From Natronorubrum sediminis (GTDB lineage: Archaea; Halobacteriota; Halobacteria; Halobacteriales; Natrialbaceae), in assembly GCF_900108095.1 (NCBI RefSeq), contig NZ_FNWL01000002.1, positions 292,748 through 356,747 of the forward strand: 64,000 bases of DNA. Direction: 5' to 3'. Positions 27,921 through 36,105 of the stretch are shown here, in pieces. A program made the translations under genes and the position numbers. Under the pieces are notes generated by a model. The model saw nothing but the letters and a program-made list of their open reading frames with translations. It searched no databases and was not told the DNA's origin. Positions within the stretch are counted from its first letter, which is position 1. Each line of letters starts with the position of its first letter.

Positions 27921-28442
27921 GTGACCGACGATACGGACTCCCGTCACGATCGAATTCAGACACATCCGACGCCAGGAAGTGGCAACTCCCTCTCTGGATG
28001 GTGGCGCAATCGTAGTCCACTCCGTCTGGCGATATCGTACGCCGTCGTCTGGCTCGTCCGGATCTCCCCGAGTCTCACCCTCAAACGATGGCTGCTTCGC
28101 CGACTGGGGGTAACGGTCGGGCCGGGAGTTTCCTGGGGTCTCGAGGCCACGCCGGACGTCTTCTGGCCGGAACTGATCACGGTCGAAGCCGAGGCGATCG
28201 TCGGATACGACGCGACGATTCTCTGCCACGAGTTTCTTCAAGACGAGTATCGGACGGGTGAGGTCCACATCGGTGAGCGCGCGATGATCGGCGCGGGCGC
28301 GACAGTCCTCCCAGGCGTCGAAATCGGTGCTGATGCGCGCGTTGCAGCGAACTCGCTCGTGACTCGAGACGTGCCGCCGGAGACGACGGTGGCCGGGGTG
28401 CCAGCCGAGCCGATGGGATCATCGAGCCGTGACGACGAGTAA
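27921..28442 (+). CDS. Hexapeptide-repeat acyltransferase
   Basis: Left-handed beta-helix O-acyltransferase of the CysE/LacA/NodL type, normally using acetyl-CoA. A hydrophobic helix (RLAISYAVVWLVRISPSL) is followed by hexapeptide turns: VGPGVSWGL, VGYDATILCHEF, IGERAMIGAGATVLPGVEIG and ADARVAANSLVTRDVPPETT, ending in AGVPAEPM. The open frame extends 180 bases upstream, but that part looks non-coding; GTG at 27921 (or 27915) gives about 173 residues. Acceptor substrate unknown, perhaps a sugar or lipid at the membrane. Confidence 0.75.
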   Translation: MTDDTDSRHDRIQTHPTPGSGNSLSGWWRNRSPLRLAISYAVVWLVRISPSLTLKRWLLRRLGVTVGPGVSWGLEATPDVFWPELITVEAEAIVGYDATILCHEFLQDEYRTGEVHIGERAMIGAGATVLPGVEIGADARVAANSLVTRDVPPETTVAGVPAEPMGSSSRDDE

Positions 28443-28600
28443 GACGTGTCGACGAGTGCAAACGAGAAATAACGGTCTACGGGAACGCCGAGACACTGGC
28501 GATCGCGTTCGATACGAACGTATCCGATCGAACGTGTGCGTACTGAGACTGAGATCGTCAGAATTGAAATCGGTGACTAAACGTCGCGTTCGTCTCCGAA

Positions 28601-29755
28601 TTACAGCGACGACCAGGACTTGCGCGCTTCGTTCCAGGAGGTAATGTCTGCGATCCAGCGAGCGGCGATCATCTTTTTCAGGTTCTTTGCGGGAATGCCG
28701 CCGAAGGTATCGACGGGAAGCATCATGACGTCGTGGGCGACGGCCTTGTCGCCGACGGAGATGACGGTCCCTTTGTCTTTGAACTCCCACGTTTTGAGCG
28801 GGCGGTTCTCGATTGCACGGGAAATGTTCTCACCGACGACTTCCGCGGCCTGCCAGGCTGCTTGTGCGGTCGGCGGTGCTGGCTGGTCACCCTGATCGAC
28901 GATGGCTGAGTCGCCAATCGCGAACACGCGTTCGTCGGAGGTCTGGAAGTTCGCTTCTGTGTTGACGCGGTTGTGTTCGTTCTCGAGGTCGACGTCGTCC
29001 ATCGCGTCGCGGCCGGTGATTCCGCCGGTCCAGACGAGGACGTCGTGTTCGAGCGGTTCACCCTCGTCGAACTCGATGACGTCTTCGTTGGCTTCCGTGA
29101 TCGGGTCGTCGGTATGGATCTGGACGCCAGCATCCTCTAAGAGGTCTCGAAGGGCCTGCTGGACTTCCGGATCGTTGCCCGGGAAGATTTCCTCGAGCGC
29201 TTCGACGAGATGGATGTCGATGGGCGCGCGATGGTTGTCGCGGAATTCGGCGATTTCGCCAGCAGTCTGGATACCCGAGAGTCCGGCACCGCCGATGACG
29301 ACCTGTGCGGGGTCACCACGGGTCGCGTCCTGACTGGCGTCGCTGATGGCGTCGTGAATCTCGAGGGCGTCGTCGAGACTCTTGAGCGTCAGCGAGTGCT
29401 CGTCGAGGCCAGGGATTCCGTAGTAGGCAGTCTGCGTCCCGAGGCCGACCATGACGTAATCGTACTCGACGTCGTCACCGTCGGCGAGTTCGACGACTTG
29501 TTCGTCGACGTCGAGGCCGGTGACTTCGTCACGGATGAATCGCGTCGACGGGTCTGCGATGTCGTCGATCGGGAACGTGATGTCCGATCGGACGCTCGGG
29601 TCGCGGATGACGCGGTGAGATTCGTGCAATACGAGGTGGTAGTCGACGTCAGCGATCCAGGTTAGCTGCGCGCTTCCCCCGAGTTCCGATTGGAGCTTGT
29701 TGATCGCACCAGCACCGGCGTATCCGGCACCGAGCACGACGACGTTCTCAGTCAT
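28601..29755 (-). CDS. ndh: Type II NADH dehydrogenase (NDH-2), FAD-dependent
   Basis: Non-proton-pumping flavoenzyme passing electrons from NAD(P)H to menaquinone. FAD-binding GAGYAGAG at the N-terminus, NAD-binding VVIGGAGLSGIQTAGEIAEF near residues 152-171, ATG-type motif VLVWTGGI, and the second FAD contact RVFAIGDSAIV with the quinone-site-like PPTAQAAWQAAE. 384 residues is standard. No long C-terminal amphipathic anchor is obvious apart from KNLKKMIAARWIADITSW. Feeds the same respiratory chain as the oxidase genes. Confidence 0.92.
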   Translation of the reverse strand: MTENVVVLGAGYAGAGAINKLQSELGGSAQLTWIADVDYHLVLHESHRVIRDPSVRSDITFPIDDIADPSTRFIRDEVTGLDVDEQVVELADGDDVEYDYVMVGLGTQTAYYGIPGLDEHSLTLKSLDDALEIHDAISDASQDATRGDPAQVVIGGAGLSGIQTAGEIAEFRDNHRAPIDIHLVEALEEIFPGNDPEVQQALRDLLEDAGVQIHTDDPITEANEDVIEFDEGEPLEHDVLVWTGGITGRDAMDDVDLENEHNRVNTEANFQTSDERVFAIGDSAIVDQGDQPAPPTAQAAWQAAEVVGENISRAIENRPLKTWEFKDKGTVISVGDKAVAHDVMMLPVDTFGGIPAKNLKKMIAARWIADITSWNEARKSWSSL

Positions 29756-29888
29756 AGCTGACAGTCTGATACACTACGATACAAAGGTGTTGAAACGAAT
29801 ATAACAGTGATTGGTGTTACCAAGGAACAGTGGTTGGCGGTTTCTCACCAGATTCTGCGACCCGCGATGTCGAGAAGTGATGGCCGCT

Positions 29889-30809
29889 TCAGAGAATTCG
29901 GTTCCCGAACGCACTCGCAGTGAGTTCGGCCGCGAGTCTGGCCGTTTCGTTTCGCTCGTCCAGTATCGGGTTCACTTCCACGACGTCCATCGATCGAACG
30001 ACTTCGTCGCGTTCGTGACGGGTGGCGACGGTCTCGAGTGCTGCGTGGGCTTCGCGATAGGTGACGCCGCCGCGAACCGGAGTGCCGACACCGGGGGCGG
30101 TTTTGGGATCGAGCCAATCCAGATCGAGACTGACGTGGACGCCGTCGGTCCCACTCGTCGCGACGTCGAGGGCATCTTCGACGACGGCCGTCATGCCGTA
30201 CTCGTCGATGTCGGCCATCGTAAACGCCGTCATCTCGCTCTCGCGGACGAGTTCACGTTCGCGGTCGTCGATACTCCGAAGGCCGACGTAGGCGATCGAT
30301 TCCTCGCGCACACGCGGTGCGTGCGCCCAGTCGACGTCGCCAAACGCTCCCCTGCCGAGCGTCGCGGCGAGTGGCATCCCGTGAACGTTTCCGCTGGGTG
30401 AGGTCGCGGGTGTATTCAAATCGGCGTGGGCGTCGAACCAGATCGCACCGAGGTCGGCGTCGCGGGCGGACCCACGCATCGAGCCGATGGCGACGGAGTG
30501 GTCGCCGCCGAGTACGAGCGGAAACTCGCCGCTCTCGAGCGTCGATTCGACGCGCTCGCCGAGGCGTGTACAGACGTCCTCGACTTCCCGGAGGAATTTC
30601 GCGTGTCCGTCCGCCGGTTGCTCCACGTCCGGGTCCCGCTCTTCGGCCCGCGGGATCGACAGGTCGCCATCGTCGATCGTCGTCACACCGGCGTCCTCGA
30701 GTCGATCGGCGAGCCCCGCGTATCTAATCGCAGACGGCCCCATATCGACGCCCCGCCGGTCGGCCCCGTAGTCCATCGGCGCGCCGAGTATTCTGACTGT
30801 TTCGCTCAT
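29889..30809 (-). CDS. rocF: Arginase (ureohydrolase family)
   Basis: Hydrolyses arginine to ornithine and urea at a dinuclear Mn centre. Metal ligands are in GGDHSVAIGS (His104), FDAHADLN (Asp126, His128, Asp130) and SLDLDWLDP; NTPATSPSGNVHGMPLA is the arginase-specific substrate loop, which argues against agmatinase. 306 residues fits Bacillus-type arginase. The ATG giving MSETVRILGAPMDYG is chosen over a start 135 bases upstream. It is divergent from a manganese/iron-type regulator 79 bases away, notable because arginase needs manganese. Confidence 0.9.
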   Translation of the reverse strand: MSETVRILGAPMDYGADRRGVDMGPSAIRYAGLADRLEDAGVTTIDDGDLSIPRAEERDPDVEQPADGHAKFLREVEDVCTRLGERVESTLESGEFPLVLGGDHSVAIGSMRGSARDADLGAIWFDAHADLNTPATSPSGNVHGMPLAATLGRGAFGDVDWAHAPRVREESIAYVGLRSIDDRERELVRESEMTAFTMADIDEYGMTAVVEDALDVATSGTDGVHVSLDLDWLDPKTAPGVGTPVRGGVTYREAHAALETVATRHERDEVVRSMDVVEVNPILDERNETARLAAELTASAFGNRIL

Positions 30810-30870
30810 ACTCACTCGTACACGGTGGTCCCGTTTGATGGTAGCGGTCGAGATGGCGACAGATTTAGGG

Positions 30871-30884
30871 TTAGATGGGGCTAA
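30871..30884. promoter_or_regulatory. Putative DtxR/MntR-type operator in front of its own gene
   Basis: TTAGATGGGGCTAA has half-sites TTAG and CTAA six bases apart and ends four bases before the repressor start codon. If the transcript is leaderless it covers about -17 to -4, so bound repressor would block initiation. A close copy precedes the ZIP transporter. It also lies 62 bases upstream of arginase, which could share control. Confidence 0.55.
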
Positions 30885-30887
30885 TTC

Positions 30888-31577
30888 GTGAGTACGATGA
30901 TGCTGAGTGACGTGATGGAAGACTACCTCAAAGCGATCTACCAACTCCAGCGAGAGACCGACGACCGCATCAAGACGTCGGCGATCGCCGAGGAGTTAGA
31001 CGTCACGTCGCCGACCGTCACCAGCATGCTCGACAAACTCGAGGAGCGCGGACTCGTCGACCGCGAAAAGTATCGCGGCGTCACGCTGACGGACGAAGGC
31101 GAAACGGTTGCACTCGAGGTCGTCCGTCACCACCGGTTGCTCGAGGCGTACCTCACCGAACACCTCGACTACGACTGGGCGGAAGTTCACGAGGAAGCCG
31201 ACAGACTCGAGCACCACATTAGCGAAAACTTCGAGGCTCGGGTCGCCGACGCGCTGGACCAGCCGACGGTGGACCCACACGGGTCCCCGATTCCCAGCGC
31301 GGATCTCGAGCCACCAGAGCGCCCCTCCGGCGAATCGGTGATGGAATTTTCCGAAGGCGACGCCGTCGTCGTCGAAGAAGTCGCCGACCGGGACCCGGAC
31401 GTCCTCTCGTATCTCGCCGAACACGGCGTCGAACCCGGCGTCGAACTCGAGATCGTCGAGGTTGCACCGTTCGGCATGGTAACGGCACAGTCGACCAATC
31501 GCGACGAGCCAGTTTCGCTGCCCGAGGCCGTCGCACATCACGTTCGCGTGTCACAGCCTGCCGGGATAGAGCAGTAA
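30888..31577 (+). CDS. Metal-dependent transcriptional regulator, DtxR/MntR/SirR family
   Basis: N-terminal winged helix (MLSDVMEDYLKAIYQLQRET, IAEELDVTSPTVTSMLDKLE, LVDREKYRGVTLTDEGE), then the dimerisation and metal-binding domain (RHHRLLEAYLTEHL, WAEVHEEADRLEHHISENFE) supplying His/Glu ligands, and a C-terminal FeoA/SH3-like domain (about residues 155-225). 229 residues. The GTG start is kept, but ATG codons 9 and 12 bases on are equally plausible. The neighbouring ZIP gene and shared operator suggest it represses manganese or iron uptake when metal is plentiful. Confidence 0.9.
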   Translation: MSTMMLSDVMEDYLKAIYQLQRETDDRIKTSAIAEELDVTSPTVTSMLDKLEERGLVDREKYRGVTLTDEGETVALEVVRHHRLLEAYLTEHLDYDWAEVHEEADRLEHHISENFEARVADALDQPTVDPHGSPIPSADLEPPERPSGESVMEFSEGDAVVVEEVADRDPDVLSYLAEHGVEPGVELEIVEVAPFGMVTAQSTNRDEPVSLPEAVAHHVRVSQPAGIEQ

Positions 31578-31662
31578 CCCGACTGTTCCTCGGTCTCTGT
31601 CGATGTTCAGTAGTGCCAACTCGGCAGTACGCTCGAGGACCATCAATGGGCAAGTTATAAGT

Positions 31663-31676
31663 TTAGATGTGTCTAA
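31663..31676. promoter_or_regulatory. Putative DtxR/MntR-type operator of the ZIP gene
   Basis: TTAGATGTGTCTAA is a perfect 5+5 palindrome (TTAGA/TCTAA) and differs from the site before the regulator at two positions. It follows directly after the TATA-like GTTATAAG (31654-31661) and so overlaps the likely transcription start region, a classic repression position. Confidence 0.65.
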
Positions 31677-31686
31677 TCCTTTGTTG

Positions 31687-31731
31687 ATGACCAATCTCGT
31701 CCACAGTCGAAGGGGTGTATCGGACCCGTGA
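31687..31731 (+). CDS. Possible 14-residue leader ORF before the ZIP gene
   Basis: ATG lies about 26-30 bases after the TATA-like element, exactly where a leaderless haloarchaeal transcript would begin. It encodes MTNLVHSRRGVSDP and its TGA overlaps the GTG start of the ZIP transporter (GTGA) in another frame. This looks like translational coupling. It may instead be chance, or the sign of a frame error joining the two. Confidence 0.35.
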   Translation: MTNLVHSRRGVSDP

Positions 31732-32693
31732 CGAATCGTTCGGTTCTCGATCTGCCACGGTGGGTGCAACTCGTCGGCCCAGTTGCCATTCTCGCGATCG
31801 TCTTCGGCGCACTCTATCTCACCTCACCGTTCGGTGATCTCTCTACCGTCGAGGAAGCGAGTACGCTCGAGATCCTCTGGATGCTGACCGTAATCGGGGC
31901 TATCGCCGGAATCATCCCCGTCGCAATCGGCATGCTCTGGTTTCCGTTCATCCGGGATCTCGATCCACGATACCTACACGCGTTTCTTGCGCTCGCAGCC
32001 GGTGTTCTCGCCTTCATCGCCGTCGAGATGACTGAAGACATGATCTTCGATTACGGCCTCGAGGTCGAGAGCGCAACGCTCGCCGGCAGTACGATCGACG
32101 GAACGATCCTCGCCGGAACGGCTGCAATCGTTGGGGTCGGCGGCACCTTCGTGGTCATGTACGCCGCAAGCGAGTGGCGTCAACGAAAGATGGCGTCGCC
32201 CCAGAAGAGCGGTCTCGAGATCGCCTACCTCGTTGCCCTGGCGCTTGGACTCCACAGTATCGGCGAAGGTCTCGGAATCGGCGTCGCCTACATACAGGGA
32301 GACGCGTCGCTGTTGATGCTCCTCGTGCTCGCGTTCATCATGCACAACGTGATGGAGGGGCCGACCATCGTCGCCGCAGTCGCACGCGAACGGGAAACGC
32401 CACCGCTTCGACACTTCGCTGCGATGGGCGTCATCGCCGGTGGCCCCGTTATTCTTGGCGGCTGGATCGGTAGCTTTGCGGAGTCGAATCTGCTCGCCGT
32501 CCTGTTCTTCGCCATCGCAATCGGCGCGATTTTGCAGGTGCTCCTCGAGGTTGCCGATCTCATTCGCTTCGACGCCGAGGCGGTCCTGACGCGAACGAAC
32601 GCGGCCACGTTTTCGTTCGGCTTCATTGTCATGTTCTTACTCGAAGATGTGCTGACTGAAGTCCTTCTCGAGGGCTGGCTCGTCCCTGTCTAA
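31728..32693 (+). CDS. ZIP-family divalent metal transporter
   Basis: Membrane importer for Zn, Mn or Fe. 321 residues with about eight predicted helices. The metal site is seen in TM4 HSIGEG (His176, Glu180) and TM5 HNVMEG (His206, Glu210). An N-terminal helix (VQLVGPVAILAIVFGALY) precedes the core, and the variable loop near residues 148-162 (EWRQRKMASPQK) is short without a His-rich stretch. The GTG start overlaps a short leader ORF. Operator and adjacent DtxR-like repressor suggest Mn or Fe rather than Zn. A T6 run after the stop likely ends transcription. Confidence 0.9.
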   Translation: MTNRSVLDLPRWVQLVGPVAILAIVFGALYLTSPFGDLSTVEEASTLEILWMLTVIGAIAGIIPVAIGMLWFPFIRDLDPRYLHAFLALAAGVLAFIAVEMTEDMIFDYGLEVESATLAGSTIDGTILAGTAAIVGVGGTFVVMYAASEWRQRKMASPQKSGLEIAYLVALALGLHSIGEGLGIGVAYIQGDASLLMLLVLAFIMHNVMEGPTIVAAVARERETPPLRHFAAMGVIAGGPVILGGWIGSFAESNLLAVLFFAIAIGAILQVLLEVADLIRFDAEAVLTRTNAATFSFGFIVMFLLEDVLTEVLLEGWLVPV

Positions 32694-32699
32694 TTTTTT
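32694..32699 (+). terminator. Oligo-T terminator after the ZIP gene
   Basis: Six T residues start immediately after the TAA. Intrinsic archaeal termination needs only a T run in the non-template strand, so this is a good candidate; no hairpin is evident. Confidence 0.5.
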
Positions 32700-32836
32700 C
32701 AACTCGTACGTACGTGGATCCACCTGTATAGATCGAAACAAAACGCCTTACTATGGCCGGTTCAAACACAAGAATCTGAGCGTATCCGACCAACTCACCC
32801 GTCGGGTTTAAGGAAATCAATTACGAAGATCATAGT

Positions 32837-33370
32837 ATGTCATCAATCGAACTCACCCCCAGCCAGAAAAAGATTCTCCGCGCATTGACAAATCTCCACA
32901 AAGAATCGGAAGCAGCGATCAAAGGCGAGGATATCGCCGAGCAAGTCGATCGGAATCCGGGGACCATTCGAAACCAGATGCAGAGTCTGAAAGCGCTCCA
33001 GCTTGTCGAAGGTGTACCGGGACCAAAAGGTGGCTACAAGCCGACTGCCTCGGCCTACGAGGCCCTCGAGATTCAACAGATGGACGACCCGGCGTCCGTC
33101 CCACTCGAGCACGAAGGCCAGTCGGTCGAAGACGTCATCGTCGAAGAGATCGATCTCTCGAGCGTTCATCATCCGGAACTCTGTCGTGCCGAGATACACA
33201 TCCAGGGTGCGATGAGTGATATTTCCGAGGATGACGCTGTCATCGTCGGTCCGACGCCGCTCTCGAAACTCCGCATCGAGGGTCGCGTCGACGGCAAAGA
33301 CGACACGAACAACATTCTCATCTTGCGCATCGAGGACATGGTTGCACCGGCCGAAGAGCCGGCCCACTGA
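32837..33370 (+). CDS. Winged-helix transcriptional regulator
   Basis: 177 residues. The N-terminal winged helix runs from IELTPSQKKILRALTNLH through IAEQVDRNPGTIRNQMQSLK (recognition helix) to the wing VPGPKGGYKPTASAYEAL. It resembles the HTH of Rrf2-like archaeal regulators that are often fused to CBS domains. The C-terminal ~95 residues (VEDVIVEEIDLSSVHHPELC, IVGPTPLSKLRIEGRVDGKD) form a beta-rich effector domain; only one cysteine is present, so an Fe-S sensor is unlikely. Common in haloarchaea; the target is unknown. Confidence 0.75.
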   Translation: MSSIELTPSQKKILRALTNLHKESEAAIKGEDIAEQVDRNPGTIRNQMQSLKALQLVEGVPGPKGGYKPTASAYEALEIQQMDDPASVPLEHEGQSVEDVIVEEIDLSSVHHPELCRAEIHIQGAMSDISEDDAVIVGPTPLSKLRIEGRVDGKDDTNNILILRIEDMVAPAEEPAH

Positions 33371-33391
33371 GCCAAGCGACTCTCCGTTATA

Positions 33392-33467
33392 CTTCTTGCA
33401 GCGGCGTCGTCTTCTTGCAGCGGCGTAATCTTCTTGCAGCGGCGTAATCTTCTTGTAGTGGCGTACT
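33392..33467. repeat. Four tandem 19-base repeats
   Basis: The unit CTTCTTGCAGCGGCGTAAT occurs four times head to tail. Units 2 and 3 are identical, unit 1 ends CGT, and unit 4 has two changes in its body plus a different end (CTTCTTGTAGTGGCGTACT). It lies in the convergent gap between the winged-helix gene and gyrA. 19 bases is not a multiple of three, so it is not a coding repeat. Confidence 0.9.
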
Positions 33468-33599
33468 GGTCTCTCGAGTGTACCGAGTGCTGTCTCGGTG
33501 ATTTGCTGTGACGTCTTGGAGTCGACTACTGCCAGTCGAGTGTTGGGTACCTGTGTAGCGATCCCGTACTCACTTTCAGTCGAGATAGGGAGCGACCAG

Positions 33600-33605
33600 A
33601 AAAAA
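33600..33605 (-). terminator. Oligo-T terminator after gyrA
   Basis: Read on the gyrA strand, six T residues follow the stop codon by 10 bases, after GAAGCGCG. This suits intrinsic archaeal termination of the gyrB-gyrA transcript. Confidence 0.5.
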
Positions 33606-33615
33606 CGCGCTTCGA

Positions 33616-36087
33616 TTAGTGTTCGTCGTCAGCGGCGACTGCGGCGGGGATGTCGTCGACGCTCGCGACGGCGTCGCCTTCGTCGACGTCCATGACGATC
33701 ACACCCATCGTGTTTCGGCCGACTTCCGAAATTTCGTCGGCTCGAGTGCGGACGATCTGGCCGCGCTCGCTCATCAACACGAGGTGGTCGGCGTCGGAGA
33801 CGGCTTTGACGGTCGTAACCGGGCCGTTTCGCTCGCCGGTTTTGATGTCGATCAGTCCCTTACCGTATCGCGATTGCGTGCGATACTCGGCGAGGCGGGT
33901 CCGTTTGCCGTAGCCGTTTCGAGTCACGGTCAACAGCGCCTGTCCGTCGTCCTCGTCGGTTGCAACGAGTCCTGCGACGGCGTCCTCGCCCTCAAGTTTG
34001 ATACCGTTGACACCGCGTGCGGTTCGGCCCATCGCACGGGCTTCGGATTCGTCGAAGCGGATCGTCATGCCGCCTTCCGTCGCGATGACGAGATCCTGTG
34101 AACCGTCGGTGACCTCGACGTCGACGAGTTCGTCGTCGTCTTCTAAGTCGGCCGCGATGATCCCCGTCGAGCGAATGTTGTCGAACTCCTCGCCGGCCGT
34201 TCGCTTGACGTAGCCGTGGCGAGTCGCCATCGTGACGTACTCGTCGTCGCCGAAGGCGTCGGTGTCGACGATGGCCGTGATCTCCTCTCGCGGATCGAGG
34301 TCGAGGATGTTGACGGCCGATTTCCCGCGGGCAGTTCGGCCCATTTCGGGAATTTCGTAGGTCTTGAGCTGATAGACCTTCCCCTGATTCGTAAAGCACA
34401 GGAGGAAGTCGTGGGTGTTCGCCTGGAACACCGTCGTCACGCGGTCGTCTTCTTTGACGTCCGCGCCGATGATGCCTTTCCCGCCTCGACCCTGGGGGTC
34501 GAACTGGTCGATCGGCATCCGTTTGACGTAGTCGTCTTCGGTCATGACGACGAAGACCTCTTCTTCCGGGATGAGGTCCTCGTGCGTGACCGTTCCCGTG
34601 TCCTCGATGATCGAGGTCCGCCGGTCGTCGTCGTACTCGTCTTTGACCTCGCGAAGTTCGTCTTTGATAACCGTGAGCAGTTCGGACTCGCTCTCGAGGA
34701 TCGAGGTCAGGCGTTCGATCTCGGCGGTCACGTCGTCGTACTCGTCTTCGATCTCGGCCGCTTCCATCGACGTGAGACTCCCCAGTTGCATCCGAACGAT
34801 GTGTGCAGCCTGGTCTTCGGAGAAGTCGAACTCTGTCTGCAAGCCGGCTCTCGCAGCGTCGCGGTCCTCGGAGTTCTGGATGAGGTCGACGACATCGTCG
34901 ACGTTCTCGAGTGCCTTCAGTCGGCCCTCGAGGATGTGTGCGCGGTCTTCGGCCTCGCCGAGGTCGTACTCACTGCGCCGACGAACGACGTTTCGTCGGT
35001 GGGTGATGTACTCTTCTAAGGTCTCTCTCAGCGAGAGGACCTGTGGTTGACCGTCGACCACCGAGAGGTTGATGACGCCGAAGGTCCGCTCGAGGTGGTT
35101 CTCGAGGAGTTGGTTTTTGACGACCTCGACGTTCGCGCCACGTTTGCACTCGACGACGACTCGGACGCCGTCGCGGTCGGATTCATCACGCAGGTCGGAG
35201 ACGCCCTCGATCTTCCCTTCGGTAACGTCTTCGGCGATTCGTTCGACCAATCGAGCTTTGTTCGACTGGTAGGGAAGTTCGGTAATGACGATGCGTTCAC
35301 GGCTGTTCTTCCACTCTTCGACCTCGAACTCGGCGCGAACGCGGATGCGCCCGCGGCCGGTCTTGTACGCCGAGTAGATGGCGTCGCGGCCGACGATGTT
35401 CGCACCGGTCGGGAAGTCTGGACCCTTGACGTGGTCCATCAGGTCCTCGACGGTCGCGTCGGGGTTGTCGATCAACTCGATCGTGGCGTCGATGACCTCG
35501 CCCAAGTTGTGTGGCGGAATGTTCGTCGACATGCCGACGGCGATCCCCGAGGAGCCGTTGACGAGGAGGTTCGGGAACGCTGCGGGCAGGACGTCGGGTT
35601 CCTGTAAGCGGTCGTCGTAGTTCGCCGAGAAGTCGACCGTGTCCTTTCCGATATCCTCGAGCAGTTCCTCGGAAACGGGGGCCATCCGAGCCTCCGTGTA
35701 CCGGGGTGCTGCGGCCGGATCGCCGTCCATCGAGCCAAAGTTCCCCTGGCCGTCGACGAGCGGGTAGCGCATCGAGAAGTCCTGGGCCATGCGGACCAGT
35801 GTGTCGTAGATCGCGCTGTCGCCGTGGGGGTGGTAGTCACCCATCGTCTCCCCGACGATCGAGGAGGACTTGCGGTGACTCGAGCCGCTGGTGACGCCCA
35901 TCTCGTGCATCGCGTAGAGGATGCGTCGGTGGACTGGTTTCAACCCGTCCCGAACGTCCGGGAGGGCTCGACCCGCGATAACGGACATCGCGTAGTCGAT
36001 GTAGCTCTGTTCCATCTCGTCTTCGATGCGGACGTTTTCGACCGCCCGCGCCTCGATATCAGTCGGATCGGGTACGTCTGAACTCAT
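33616..36087 (-). CDS. gyrA: DNA gyrase subunit A
   Basis: Breakage-reunion subunit of the supercoiling type II topoisomerase; haloarchaea acquired gyrase from bacteria. 823 residues. Catalytic Tyr130 is in [10 protein letters not shown], and the QRDR-like region contains [17 protein letters not shown]. The C-terminal beta-pinwheel carries the GyrA box as [10 protein letters not shown], needed for DNA wrapping and negative supercoiling. Ends in an acidic tail. It is 18 bases downstream of gyrB on the same strand. Confidence 0.97.
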   Translation of the reverse strand: MSSDVPDPTDIEARAVENVRIEDEMEQSYIDYAMSVIAGRALPDVRDGLKPVHRRILYAMHEMGVTSGSSHRKSSSIVGETMGDYHPHGDSAIYDTLVRMAQDFSMRYPLVDGQGNFGSMDGDPAAAPRYTEARMAPVSEELLEDIGKDTVDFSANYDDRLQEPDVLPAAFPNLLVNGSSGIAVGMSTNIPPHNLGEVIDATIELIDNPDATVEDLMDHVKGPDFPTGANIVGRDAIYSAYKTGRGRIRVRAEFEVEEWKNSRERIVITELPYQSNKARLVERIAEDVTEGKIEGVSDLRDESDRDGVRVVVECKRGANVEVVKNQLLENHLERTFGVINLSVVDGQPQVLSLRETLEEYITHRRNVVRRRSEYDLGEAEDRAHILEGRLKALENVDDVVDLIQNSEDRDAARAGLQTEFDFSEDQAAHIVRMQLGSLTSMEAAEIEDEYDDVTAEIERLTSILESESELLTVIKDELREVKDEYDDDRRTSIIEDTGTVTHEDLIPEEEVFVVMTEDDYVKRMPIDQFDPQGRGGKGIIGADVKEDDRVTTVFQANTHDFLLCFTNQGKVYQLKTYEIPEMGRTARGKSAVNILDLDPREEITAIVDTDAFGDDEYVTMATRHGYVKRTAGEEFDNIRSTGIIAADLEDDDELVDVEVTDGSQDLVIATEGGMTIRFDESEARAMGRTARGVNGIKLEGEDAVAGLVATDEDDGQALLTVTRNGYGKRTRLAEYRTQSRYGKGLIDIKTGERNGPVTTVKAVSDADHLVLMSERGQIVRTRADEISEVGRNTMGVIVMDVDEGDAVASVDDIPAAVAADDEH

Positions 36088-36105
36088 GTAATCAACTCAA
36101 TACGC

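Noticed and set aside
24967-28442. Integrated element at tRNA-Pro with attL/attR
   Set aside because: I searched by eye for a repeat of the tRNA 3' end (TTCAATTCTCGGCGGTCCCA) downstream and found none; no integrase is present.
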